This document shows, piece after piece, positions 8,152 through 17,200 of a stretch of DNA of 64,000 bases. The position numbers and the translations under genes were made by a program. The notes under the pieces were generated by a model that was not told the DNA's origin, searched no databases, and saw only the letters and a program-made list of their open reading frames with translations. The first letter of the stretch is position 1, and each line of letters starts with the position of its first letter. Origin of the DNA: Fimbriimonadaceae bacterium (GTDB taxonomy: Bacteria > Armatimonadota > Fimbriimonadia > Fimbriimonadales > Fimbriimonadaceae); assembly GCA_026129685.1 (NCBI GenBank), contig JAHCHO010000001.1, positions 186,001-250,000 of the forward strand. Direction: 5' to 3'.

Positions 8152-8817
8152 ATGGCGAAGTTAGAGATCAAGAACAAAACGGGCAAGAAGGTCGGCGAGC
8201 ACGAGCCAAGCTTCGGCGAGGTGAAGGCGTCGAACCACGTCCTCCATCGCGCCGTCGTCACGGAAGAGGCCAACAAGCGCCAGGGCACCCAATGCGCCAA
8301 GACCCGCTCGGAGACCCGGGGCGGCGGCCGCAAGCCTTACCGCCAGAAGAAAACGGGCAACGCCCGCCAAGGCTCGACCCGATCCCCGCATTACGCGCAC
8401 GGATCCATGGCCCTCGCCGTCAAGCCGAGGGACTATGACAAGAAGCTCAACCGCAAGGAGCGTCGCCTCGCGATCGTCGGCGCCTTGAACGCCAAGATCG
8501 AGGACGGCGACGTCACGATCGCCGACGCGATCAAGTTCGACGCGCCGAAAACCAAGGAAGCGGCCGCCATCCTCAAAGCGTTCGGCCTTGACGGCGTTAG
8601 GAGGGTCCTCGTGATCCTCCCCGAACACGACGAGCCGACCTACAAGAGCTTTCGCAACATGCCCAACGTCGAGGTTCGCACCGCCCCTGCCAAGGCGGGC
8701 GACGACGGCGCGACGGCCAAAAGCCAATCGTTCTCGGCCCGCGATCTGCTGGTCGCCCACAAAATCCTGATCGCCAAGGAAGCCCTTGCGCGCATCGAGG
8801 AGGTCTGGTCGAAGTGA
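8152..8817 (+). CDS. rplD: 50S ribosomal protein L4
   Basis: A 221-residue ribosomal protein lining the exit tunnel. The conserved loop GTQCAKTRSETRGGGRKPYRQKKTGNARQGS is present in the usual order (residues ~44-75), followed by SPHYAHGSMALAVKPRDY. L4 is the classic translational autoregulator of S10 operons. The last codon overlaps the GTG start of rplW (GTGA). Confidence 0.98.
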   Translation: MAKLEIKNKTGKKVGEHEPSFGEVKASNHVLHRAVVTEEANKRQGTQCAKTRSETRGGGRKPYRQKKTGNARQGSTRSPHYAHGSMALAVKPRDYDKKLNRKERRLAIVGALNAKIEDGDVTIADAIKFDAPKTKEAAAILKAFGLDGVRRVLVILPEHDEPTYKSFRNMPNVEVRTAPAKAGDDGATAKSQSFSARDLLVAHKILIAKEALARIEEVWSK

Positions 8818-9164
8818 GAGACCCGTACAGCATCATCATCCAACCGCACATCACCGAACGATCGGTTCAGTTGTCCTACGGCGATCACCGCGTGACCGAC
8901 GAAAAGAAGCTGGTCCGGAAGTACACCTTCCGCGTCTCCACGAGTGCGAACAAGATCGAAATCAAGCAGGCGATCGAGACCATCTACAACGCCGGCAAGA
9001 AGAAGAAGTCCGGTGACGGAATCGAGGTCGCGACGGTCCGCACGATCAACATGAACGGCAAGGTCAAGAGCCGCAACATGCGCCCCGTCGGCAAGAAGGC
9101 CGACTGGAAGAAGGCGATCGTCACCCTCAAGCCCGGCCAGATGCTGGAGGATTTCGGAGTCTAA
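8814..9164 (+). CDS. rplW: 50S ribosomal protein L23
   Basis: 116 residues, GTG start overlapping the rplD stop. Motifs: [16 protein letters not shown], then [20 protein letters not shown] and VNTINMNGK-like [15 protein letters not shown]23 sits at the tunnel exit and docks trigger factor and SRP. Slightly longer than the usual 95-100 residues because of a small insert ([13 protein letters not shown]) near residue 25. Confidence 0.97.
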   Translation: MRDPYSIIIQPHITERSVQLSYGDHRVTDEKKLVRKYTFRVSTSANKIEIKQAIETIYNAGKKKKSGDGIEVATVRTINMNGKVKSRNMRPVGKKADWKKAIVTLKPGQMLEDFGV

Positions 9165-9165
9165 C

Positions 9166-9996
9166 ATGCCAACCCGACAGTACAAACCGACCTCCCCCGG
9201 CCGACGGTTCATGGCGGTCTCGGACTATGCCGACGTCACTCGGCGCAAACCGGAGAAGTCGCTCACCGAGGGCAAGCCCGCCAAGGGTGGGCGCAACCAT
9301 ACTGGCCGCATCACCGCATTCCACCGGGGCGGCGGACGCACGCGGTACCGCGTGGTGGACTTCAAGCGCAACAAGGACGGCGTGATCGCCCAGGTCGCGA
9401 CGATCGAATACGATCCCAACCGCACCTGCCGCATCGCCCTCCTGCACTATTTCGACGGCGAGAAGCGCTACATCCTGGCGCCCAAGGGCCTCAAGGTCGG
9501 CGACCGCGTCCAGAGCGGACCCGGCGCGGACATCCTTCCCGGCCACTGCCTGGAACTGAAGTCCATCCCCCTCGGCACCCTCGTCCACAACGTCGAGCTG
9601 AACCCCGGGCGGGGCGGTCAGATGGTCCGCGCCGCCGGCATGTCCGCCCAGGTGATGGCGAAGGAAGGCTCCTACGTCACTCTCCGCTTGCCATCCGGCG
9701 AGATGCGGATGATCCACAACACCTGCCGCGCCACCGTCGGCGAGGTCGGTAACAGCGATCACGAGAACGAGCAGATGGGCAAGGCGGGCAAGAACCGTGG
9801 CAAAGGCCGACGCCCGCACGTCCGCGGCGTCGTGATGAGCCCCCGAGACCATCCCCACGGCGGCGGCGAGGCCAAGTCCCCGGTCGGCCGTAAGAAGGGT
9901 CCCGTGGACCGATGGGGCAACAAGTCCCTTGGAACCAAGACGCGCTCGAACAAGCGCACCGACAAGTTCATCGTTCGCAGGAGGAAGTCTTCCTAA
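9166..9996 (+). CDS. rplB: 50S ribosomal protein L2
   Basis: A 276-residue core 23S rRNA-binding protein needed for subunit joining and peptidyl transfer. TPRGxx-like opening [17 protein letters not shown], the central [16 protein letters not shown], and the C-terminal [20 protein letters not shown] with the essential histidine are all present. One base after the L23 stop, indicating tight coupling. Confidence 0.98.
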   Translation: MPTRQYKPTSPGRRFMAVSDYADVTRRKPEKSLTEGKPAKGGRNHTGRITAFHRGGGRTRYRVVDFKRNKDGVIAQVATIEYDPNRTCRIALLHYFDGEKRYILAPKGLKVGDRVQSGPGADILPGHCLELKSIPLGTLVHNVELNPGRGGQMVRAAGMSAQVMAKEGSYVTLRLPSGEMRMIHNTCRATVGEVGNSDHENEQMGKAGKNRGKGRRPHVRGVVMSPRDHPHGGGEAKSPVGRKKGPVDRWGNKSLGTKTRSNKRTDKFIVRRRKSS

Positions 9997-10035
9997 GCCG
10001 TTCGCCGCGAACGACGACACAGACGATACACCGCA

Positions 10036-10323
10036 ATGGCTAGAAGTCTCAAAAAAGGATTCTTCGTGGACGAGCACCTGATGAAGAAGGTGCTCGACAT
10101 GAACGCGAAGGGCGAAAGGCGCCTTGTCAAAACGTGGTCGCGCCGTTCGACGATCACGCCGGACATGGTCGGGCACACCTTCGCCGTGCACGACGGGCGA
10201 AAGCACATCCCGGTGTTCGTGACCGAGAACATGATCGGACACAAACTCGGCGAGTTCGCTCCCACCCGAACCTACCGAGGTCACGGCGGATCGCTCCCGG
10301 AGCGAGGGGTGAGGCTCCGCTAA
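10036..10323 (+). CDS. rpsS: 30S ribosomal protein S19
   Basis: 95 residues. [65 protein letters not shown]-type sequence and the RTYRGHGG tail are all typical. Binds 16S rRNA in the head near the A-site finger. Separated from rplB by 39 nt, where a new internal ribosome site would be needed; none is strong. Confidence 0.98.
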   Translation: MARSLKKGFFVDEHLMKKVLDMNAKGERRLVKTWSRRSTITPDMVGHTFAVHDGRKHIPVFVTENMIGHKLGEFAPTRTYRGHGGSLPERGVRLR

Positions 10324-10349
10324 AGGCCCGGACCGAGCCCCGGCACGGG

Positions 10350-10355
10350 TATAAT
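10350..10355 (+). promoter_or_regulatory. Possible internal -10 (TATAAT) upstream of rplV
   Basis: A perfect TATAAT lies in the 71-nt gap between rpsS and rplV, 39 nt before the rplV start. No clear -35. It could give an internal promoter for the distal ribosomal genes. Confidence 0.35.
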
Positions 10356-10394
10356 CTCGCGCCCGCTCGAACTCGGTGAAACGAGACGAATCTC

Positions 10395-10979
10395 ATGGAA
10401 GTACAAGCCGTACTGCGAAACGTTAGGGTGCAGCCGCGCAAAGTGCGCATCGTCGCCGCCAAAGTCAAGGGTAAACCCGTGGCCTACGCGACGAACGCGC
10501 TCTATTACCACCCGAGCAAGGGCGCCCACCTGTTGCGGAAGACGCTCATCAGCGCGATCGCGAACGCTCAGGAGAACCACGGCCTCGCCGCCGAGGACCT
10601 CCGCATCGTCCGCATCAGCGTGGACGAGGGCCCCGTGTTCAAGCGCATTCGCGCTCGGGCCATGGGCCGCGCCTACCGCATTCTGAAGAAGACCGCCCAC
10701 ATCACCGTCGTCCTCGACGACGAGGTCGAAGTGGAGCAGAAGGCGGCCGGCGGCACCAAGGCTAAGCCTCGACCGACCTTTGCCGCCCCGAAGAAGAAGT
10801 CCGGCGGGAAGGCGACCAAGGCGGTCGCCGCCCCCGCCGAAACGCCGATCGAGATTTCCGAGGAGACCGCTCCCGAGGCCGATCCGGTGGCCGAAAGCAC
10901 TCCCGAGCCCGCGAACGATGCCCCCGCCGCGAGCGATCCCGTACCGTCTTCCGAAGGCGAAGACCAGGGGGCCAACTAA
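10395..10979 (+). CDS. rplV: 50S ribosomal protein L22 with long acidic C-terminal extension
   Basis: Residues 1-113 or so are a normal L22: [20 protein letters not shown], then the tunnel-lining beta hairpin and [21 protein letters not shown]. The following ~80 residues are a low-complexity tail rich in Ala, Pro, Glu, Lys and Thr ([17 protein letters not shown], then [20 protein letters not shown]), making 194 residues against a family norm near 110-115. The tail starts basic and ends acidic, as in some slow-growing or environmental phyla. It is not a fusion to a recognisable domain. rpsC follows after 2 nt. Confidence 0.97.
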   Translation: MEVQAVLRNVRVQPRKVRIVAAKVKGKPVAYATNALYYHPSKGAHLLRKTLISAIANAQENHGLAAEDLRIVRISVDEGPVFKRIRARAMGRAYRILKKTAHITVVLDDEVEVEQKAAGGTKAKPRPTFAAPKKKSGGKATKAVAAPAETPIEISEETAPEADPVAESTPEPANDAPAASDPVPSSEGEDQGAN

Positions 10980-10981
10980 CC

Positions 10982-11749
10982 ATGGGTCAAAAGATTCATC
11001 CGGTCGGCTTCCGCGTCGGCGTCATCCGAGGTTGGGACAGCAACTGGTTCGCCGGCAAGAAAGGCTACAGCGACAATCTCGTCGCCGACAGCCGCATCCG
11101 GCGGGTCGTGAAAATGAAGTACGGCCTCGGCAACATTGCCCGGGTCGAAATCGAGCGCGCCGCGACGCACGTGAAGGTCAACATCTTCACCCCCCGCCCC
11201 GGCGCCGTCATCGGCCGAGGCGGACGCGGCATCGACGAGTTGACCGGCCTCCTGATGCGCATGGAGCGCCGACGCGACAAGACCGCCATCGTCCAGGTCA
11301 ACGTCACCGAGGTCCGACAGCCCGAAGTGGACGCCCAGCTCGTTGCCGAGAACATCGCCGCCCAACTCGAAAAGCGCGTCTCGCACCGACGCGCGATGCG
11401 CCAGGCGATGACCCGTTGCATCCGCATGAACGGGCGCGGCATCAAGATTCAGGTGTCGGGTCGTCTGAACGGCGCCGAAATCGCCCGCACCGAAAAGGAC
11501 ATGAACGGCAAGGTGCCGCTTCACACCCTCCGCGCGGACATCGACTTCGGCCTTGCCGAGGCCCACACCATCTACGGCTCGGTGGGCGTAAAGGTCTGGG
11601 TCTACCGAGGCGAGGTGCTCCCCGAGCGCCGCGTGACCCAGGAGCAAGCCCCGTCCCGCCGTCGGCGCGGACGCGACGAGGCCACCCCCGTCGAAATCCC
11701 GACGGTCCACGCCGAACCCCAGGAGGCAGCCACCCATGTTGATGCCTAA
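10982..11749 (+). CDS. rpsC: 30S ribosomal protein S3
   Basis: 255 residues. [20 protein letters not shown], the KH-domain core [14 protein letters not shown] and the C-terminal [10 protein letters not shown] are present. The final ~40 residues ([20 protein letters not shown] onward) are a variable tail. S3 forms part of the mRNA entry channel. The 3' end overlaps rplP by 14 nt, which suggests translational coupling. Confidence 0.98.
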   Translation: MGQKIHPVGFRVGVIRGWDSNWFAGKKGYSDNLVADSRIRRVVKMKYGLGNIARVEIERAATHVKVNIFTPRPGAVIGRGGRGIDELTGLLMRMERRRDKTAIVQVNVTEVRQPEVDAQLVAENIAAQLEKRVSHRRAMRQAMTRCIRMNGRGIKIQVSGRLNGAEIARTEKDMNGKVPLHTLRADIDFGLAEAHTIYGSVGVKVWVYRGEVLPERRVTQEQAPSRRRRGRDEATPVEIPTVHAEPQEAATHVDA

Positions 11750-12194
11750 GCGAACGAAGTATCGCCGCCAACATCGCGGACGCATGCGCGGTCTCGCCAC
11801 CCGAGGCAACACGATCGCGTTCGGCGATTTCGGCCTCGTCGCCGACGACTGCGCTTGGATCACCAACCGGCAGATCGAAGCCGCCCGTATTGCGATGACG
11901 CGCCACATCAAGCGCGGCGGCAAAGTTTGGATTCGAATCTTTCCGGACAAGCCCTACACCAAGAAGCCGCTCGAAACCCGAATGGGCAAGGGCAAGGGCC
12001 CCCTCGAAGGATGGGTCGTCGTCATTAAGCCGGGCCGCGTCATGTTCGAGATGAACGGCGTCACCCAGGAACTGGCCAAAGAGGCGATGCGCCTCGCTGC
12101 CCACAAACTGCCCATCCGTACCAAGTTCATGACCAAAGCCGAAGTGGAAGCCCACCTGGCGTCCCTTGCCGGCCCCGCCGGAGAACTGTCTTAG
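11736..12194 (+). CDS. rplP: 50S ribosomal protein L16
   Basis: 152 residues. [19 protein letters not shown], then [34 protein letters not shown] and KGPLEGWV are diagnostic. It organises the A-site tRNA binding region of the 50S subunit. ATG 11736 gives the conserved MLMPKR start and lies inside the rpsC end. Normal length apart from a short C-terminal extension ([12 protein letters not shown]). Confidence 0.98.
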   Translation: MLMPKRTKYRRQHRGRMRGLATRGNTIAFGDFGLVADDCAWITNRQIEAARIAMTRHIKRGGKVWIRIFPDKPYTKKPLETRMGKGKGPLEGWVVVIKPGRVMFEMNGVTQELAKEAMRLAAHKLPIRTKFMTKAEVEAHLASLAGPAGELS

Positions 12195-12195
12195 A

Positions 12196-12405
12196 ATGAA
12201 GGAAACCAAGGCCATCGACCTGCGCGAGAAGAGCGTCCCCGAACTCGAGGACTTGCTCACCCAAGAGCGCGCCACCCTGTACAAAGCGCGACGCGACCTC
12301 GTGTTCCGGCAGATCACCAACACCCACGTCGTGAAGAACCATCGACACAACATCGCTCGGATTCTGCTCGTGATCGCGGAAAAGAAGCGCGGAGGTGACG
12401 CGTGA
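12196..12405 (+). CDS. rpmC: 50S ribosomal protein L29
   Basis: 69 residues from ATG 12196 ([20 protein letters not shown]), with the two-helix L29 pattern [22 protein letters not shown]. The frame is open upstream through the rplP end, but homology begins at this ATG. The 3' end overlaps the rpsQ GTG start by 4 nt. Confidence 0.96.
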   Translation: MKETKAIDLREKSVPELEDLLTQERATLYKARRDLVFRQITNTHVVKNHRHNIARILLVIAEKKRGGDA

Positions 12406-12686
12406 GCGAACAACCCGTGAACGCCGCCGAAACCGCCGCTCGCGGCCGACGCAAAGTCCGTGAGGGCATGGTCGTCAGCAACAAGATGGAGAAGACGGTC
12501 GTCGTCCTCGTCGAGCGCCGAATCCAGCACCCCCTTTACGGCAAGATCATGCGCCGAAGCGAGAAGTTCGTCGCCCACGACATCATCGGGTGCGATCAGG
12601 GCGACCGCGTCGAGATCATGGAAACCCGGCCGATGAGCAAGACCAAACGCTGGCGGGTCACGCGCATCGTCGAGAAAGTGAAGTAG
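12402..12686 (+). CDS. rpsQ: 30S ribosomal protein S17
   Basis: 94 residues, GTG start overlapping the rpmC stop. [34 protein letters not shown] and [20 protein letters not shown] are the S17 OB-fold signatures. A short N-terminal extension ([18 protein letters not shown]) precedes the core. Binds 16S rRNA in the body. Confidence 0.97.
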   Translation: MSEQPVNAAETAARGRRKVREGMVVSNKMEKTVVVLVERRIQHPLYGKIMRRSEKFVAHDIIGCDQGDRVEIMETRPMSKTKRWRVTRIVEKVK

Positions 12687-12740
12687 GCCCGTCGAAGAAC
12701 CCTCGACGAAAGCCGAACGAGACCAAACCGATTAGCGAAG

Positions 12741-13112
12741 ATGATTCAGCAATTCACGAGACTCAAAGTAGCGGACAACTCCGGGGCGCGCGACGTCATG
12801 TGCATTCGCGTGCTCAAGGGGTCTCAACCCCGCTACGGCGGCATCGGAGACGTGATCGTCGCCTCCGTCAAGGCCGCCACCCCCAACATGCCCATCAAGA
12901 AGGGCGACGTGATCAAGGCGGTCATCGTTCGGACGAGGAAGCCGGTAAGGCGCGTGGACGGTTCCACCCTCCGGTTCGACGACAATGCCTGCGTGGTCAT
13001 CAACCCCACCACCCTCGAGCCCCGAGGAACCCGAATCTTCGGCCCGGTCGCCCGCGAACTCCGCGACCACAACTTCATGAAGATCGTCTCCCTCGCGCCG
13101 GAGGTCCTCTGA
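12741..13112 (+). CDS. rplN: 50S ribosomal protein L14
   Basis: 123 residues, normal length. [25 protein letters not shown], then [17 protein letters not shown] and [31 protein letters not shown]14 forms inter-subunit bridges. Separated by 54 nt from rpsQ. Confidence 0.98.
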   Translation: MIQQFTRLKVADNSGARDVMCIRVLKGSQPRYGGIGDVIVASVKAATPNMPIKKGDVIKAVIVRTRKPVRRVDGSTLRFDDNACVVINPTTLEPRGTRIFGPVARELRDHNFMKIVSLAPEVL

Positions 13113-13113
13113 C

Positions 13114-13524
13114 ATGCCGACCAAAGCCGAACTCAAGAGCCAGAAGAACCCGCCGAAACTGAAGGTCCGCCGTGGCGACAAGGTCGTCATCGTCGCCGGC
13201 AAGGACAAGGGCGAACAGGGCTTCGTCTACGCCATCGACCCCGGTCGACAGCGCGCGATCGTCCTAAAGGACAACGACGAAAACCCCGACCAGCCCCTTC
13301 CCCTCAACGCCGTCTGGAAGCATCGCAAGGCTCGCCGTCAGGGCGAGCGTTCCGTGAAGTTCCAGATGCCGTCGCCCATTCACATCAGCAACCTCATGGT
13401 GCTCGACCCCAAGTCGGGCGTCGCCACCCGCGTCGGCCGACGCGTCGAGGACGGCAAACTGGTCCGCTACGCCAAGAAGAGCGGCGAGACCCTGGCCGAC
13501 GCCAAGATGCCCCACGAGAAGTAA
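13114..13524 (+). CDS. rplX: 50S ribosomal protein L24
   Basis: 136 residues; the KOW core is RRGDKVVIVAGKDKGEQGFVYAIDPGRQ, followed by PSPIHISNLMVLDPKSGVATRVGRR. It is longer than the ~103-residue norm because of a 14-residue N-terminal lead (TKAELKSQKNPP) and extra residues around 60-70. Assembly initiator of the 50S subunit. One base after the rplN stop. Confidence 0.97.
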   Translation: MPTKAELKSQKNPPKLKVRRGDKVVIVAGKDKGEQGFVYAIDPGRQRAIVLKDNDENPDQPLPLNAVWKHRKARRQGERSVKFQMPSPIHISNLMVLDPKSGVATRVGRRVEDGKLVRYAKKSGETLADAKMPHEK

Positions 13525-13539
13525 GGAAACGATTCGCAG

Positions 13540-14133
13540 ATGGCACGCAAGACTAAGGAACAGCCCGCAGCCCCGGTGGGCGCCCTCCCCGCCCCCCGGT
13601 TGAAACGCCACTACAGTGACGTCGTCCTTCCGAAGCTCAAAGAGCAGTTCGGGTACACGACCGTCATGCAGGCGCCGAAACTTCAGAAGATCGTCATTAA
13701 CATGGGCGTCGGGAACAGCGAGAAAGACCCGAAGGCCCTTGAGAACAGCTTGCGCGACATGACGCTCATTGCCGGCCAGAAGCCGGTCGCGACCGTCGCC
13801 CGCAAGGCCATCTCCAACTTCCGGCTTCGCGAAGGCATGAAGATCGGGTGCAAGGTCACCCTCCGTGGCGACCGCGCCTACCACTTCTTCGACCGCCTCT
13901 CGACCGTCGTACTGCCCCGCATTCGCGACTTCCAGGGCCTGAGCCCCAACAGCTTCGACGGGCGCGGCAACTACTCGCTCGGCCTCAAAGAGCAGTTGGT
14001 CTTCCCCGAAATCCCATACGACACGTTCGACAAGATTCGGGGCATGGACATCACCATCTGCACCTCGGCCAGGACGGACGAGGAGTCGCGCGTCTTTCTC
14101 AAAGAGATGGGCCTTCCTCTCCGCGATAAGTGA
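13540..14133 (+). CDS. rplE: 50S ribosomal protein L5
   Basis: 197 residues. LQKIVINMGVGNSEKDPKALE, AGQKPVATVARKAISNFRLREGMKIGCKVTLRG and the C-terminal GMDITICTSARTDEESRVFLKEMGLPLR are typical. Binds 5S rRNA. It has a ~20-residue N-terminal extension (KEQPAAPVGALPAPRLK). It is the last ribosomal gene here: the normal followers rpsN, rpsH and rplF are missing and a terminator-like hairpin comes next. Confidence 0.98.
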   Translation: MARKTKEQPAAPVGALPAPRLKRHYSDVVLPKLKEQFGYTTVMQAPKLQKIVINMGVGNSEKDPKALENSLRDMTLIAGQKPVATVARKAISNFRLREGMKIGCKVTLRGDRAYHFFDRLSTVVLPRIRDFQGLSPNSFDGRGNYSLGLKEQLVFPEIPYDTFDKIRGMDITICTSARTDEESRVFLKEMGLPLRDK

Positions 14134-14157
14134 GTCCTTTCAGAGCGTAACGCGATG

Positions 14158-14185
14158 AAGGCCGTGCCTCCGCGGGCGCGGCCTT
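14158..14185 (+). terminator. Terminator-like hairpin after rplE
   Basis: An 11-bp stem (14158-14168 with 14175-14185, one G-T pair) and a 6-nt loop, followed by a pyrimidine-rich but not T-only stretch. It ends the ribosomal operon just before the helicase gene. A hairpin with the same opening (AAGGCCGTG) occurs at 63908. Confidence 0.55.
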
Positions 14186-14240
14186 CCTGCTTCCGAGTGC
14201 AGGATCGGCGGGGTCGCTCTCGAATCAGGGCACGTTCGCC

Positions 14241-17200
14241 GTGGGCGACTCACCCGACATGCCCGAGCCTCGTCTCCAATCCCGACTCGACACGGCGCGC
14301 GAAAGGCTCCTCGACCTCTCCCTTCGCAACCGCTTGCTCAACCACCGCCCGTCGAAGCGGCGCGGGTTCGTCGCCGTCGGGGAGGACCCCGCCGAAATCT
14401 TCTTGCTCCTCCGGCTCGGGAAGAAGCTGTCCATCATCGGTCGGCCCGACGCGTCGCCTCCCGATGCCACCGCCGAATCGCTCCGCCAAGCCCAACTGAC
14501 CGGGCTCTACGACTTCGGCGACGCCGAGAGCCTGGCCCGGCTGGAGCGGGAGGCGCGCGAAGAACTCGAATCGGCGCTCGGCCCCGAAATCCGGACGGGA
14601 GACCTCGCGCTCTCCACGAACCTCCCCGATCCCGTTCTGCGAGCCGTCCTCCGCCAGACCTACCGCGACCAAAGGGCCGGCCTCGAAGAACTCGGCGTGA
14701 ACCTCCTCCACGTCGCCCTGGGCGCCCTCGAGTGGTACGAGGCGGATGACTCCCAAGAAGCGCGCTTCGCCCCGCTCGTCCTCCTTCCCGTCGAACTCCA
14801 GCCCTTGGCGAGCGGCGAGTTCAGGCTGAAGCAGGGCCAGGACGACCCCGAGGGCAACCTCTCCCTCGCCGTCAAACTCCACAAGGAACACCGTCTCGAT
14901 CTCCCGGTCCTCCCCGACGAGATCGAGACGCCCGAACTCGACTCGCCCGCCGCCCGCTCCCTCGTCGAAGGGGCTTTTCAGCGGTACTTCGATCACGTCG
15001 CCGGCCTCGTCGTCCGCCGACCCCGCTGGAAGGTCCACCGCGATCGGGTCGCCGTCGACTTCTTCAGCTTCGCCAAGTTGGCCCTCTACCGGGACCTCGG
15101 CGGGAACGGCTGGCCCGATGGGAACCCGCCCCTTGACCAGGGGATCGTCGCCGACCTCCTCGGCGAAGAAGGACTCTGCCCGATCGACCCCGTCGTCGGT
15201 GAGACCGATTCGGTGGACCCCGTTCGGCCCCTCGCCGACAACGTGGACGTCGTCGACAGCGACTCGTCCCAGGCGCTCGCCCTCCTCGAAGCTCGGCGCG
15301 GCCACACCATGGTGATCGAAGGCCCCCCGGGAACCGGGAAATCGCAGACCATCACGAACCTCCTGGCCCAAGCCGTGTTCGACGGGAAGCGGGTACTGTT
15401 CGTGGCCGAAAAGCGCGCCGCCCTCGAGGTCGTCCTGCGAAACCTGAGTCAGGTGGGCCTCGGGGAAGCCTGCCTCGACCTCCATAGCGACAAGACGACG
15501 AAGCGCGCGTTTTTCGAGGACCTGCGCGAGACCGCCGCCCGCGCCGCACCGATGGCAAGGGACCTCGACGACGAACTCAAGGATTGCGAGGCCAAGCGCT
15601 TCGAACTGAACCGCTACGTCGAAGAGGCCAACGATCCGCTTCCGGGCCGTGGCTTCGCCCCCGTCGAAATCATCGGGAGGCTCGTGCAGTGGGACGACCG
15701 AACGGCCGCCGACGGAAGACCCGCCCTCGCCCCGAACGATCGCCTCGGCCCGGTCGGGCTAGCGTCGATGGCGCGCCCGGACTTCTTGGCCGCCGGCGAT
15801 CTTCTCCGGCGGGCCGAGGCCGCCGTCCGCGCGCACGGGTTGCCCACTGCAAACCCGTTCTTCGGAGGTTCGCGCGTTCAGCCCCTTCTCCCGGTAGACC
15901 GCGTAAGGGTCGCCGAAGACCTGGCCATCGTTCGGGAAAAGGTCGAACGAGCGATCGCTTTGCGGGACAACCTCGCCGGCGATCTTCGACCCCTGCCCGG
16001 TGACGAGCCCAAACTCGCCGCCCTTGCCGAAGCGCTGGAATCGATGCCCGACGTTCCGGGGGTGCGTTGGTCGGACGAGGCATGGACATCCTCGGATGGC
16101 AACCTCGAGTCCTTCGTGGAAGCGCGGGCCCGCCTGGAGGTCGTCCACCAGACTTGGGACGATCGCCTGAATGGCTCGGCGTGGAACGAGGATCGTCGGG
16201 AGACCCTGCGCCTTCTCCGCGATCTTGAGCGCGCGAACCCGATTGTCCGGTTCCTCCGGCGGCTGGGACCGGTCGGCCAGGCCGTTCGCGCGGCGGAGAA
16301 GCTCTTTGCGTTGCCGGCCAGGCGTACGCTGGGAGAACTCGCCGAGGCCCTTGAAGCCTTGGCCGAGGCTCGCGAGGGGGCGGCCACCGTCGATCGCAAC
16401 CACGCCGTCGCGCGACGAGCGTTCGGGAGCGCCTCCGAGCAGTCGGCGGACGTTCTGCGCGACGCCCTCCGGTGGCGTCGGCGGGTTGCCTCCGAAATCG
16501 CCTGCCGCGCGCTTCCCGACAACCTCTTCGAACGGCTCGAACAAGGACTTGCCACCGCTGGAAGCGCCGCCTCCGCCCGCCGCTTTGGCGAAGCGCGACG
16601 GGACGCCTACGACGCCCTTGAAGCCTGCCTCGGGCGGATCGGACTCGATGCCGCCTTTGACGACCCCCGCCACCTCGCGAATCTCCCGAATGCGCCTCTC
16701 GACGAGGTGCTCGCCAGGCTGGACGCCATGGGTCGACGCATGGACGACCTGGACGACCTTGTCCGCGTCAACCAGGCCCTGGCCCCGCTCGAAGCTCTGG
16801 GCATCGATGATCTTCCCCGCCGCGCGCGCGCGTGGGCCGATGCCGGGAGTCGCCTGGTCGAGTGCTTCGAGCGCTCGTACTTCGAACTCCTCCTTCGCGA
16901 GGCCTTCGCCACCCGCCCGACCCTCGCGGCATTCGACCGCGCGCAGCACGAGGACCTGCGCCGCCGCTTCATCGAACTCGATCGGCAGATTCTCGCCCAC
17001 AACCGGGCCCGCGTGGCCCGCGCCCACTGGGACCGGGCCCGCTTGGCCGGTAGCGGGGCCTTCGGCGCCGCGAACGAGCTTCGAACCCAGTGGATGGCGA
17101 AGCGGCCCAAGTGGACGGTCCGGACCGCCATGGCGAAAGCCGGGCCGCTCGTTCAAGACCTCAAGCCGATCTTCATGATGTCGCCCCTCTCCGTGGCGAC

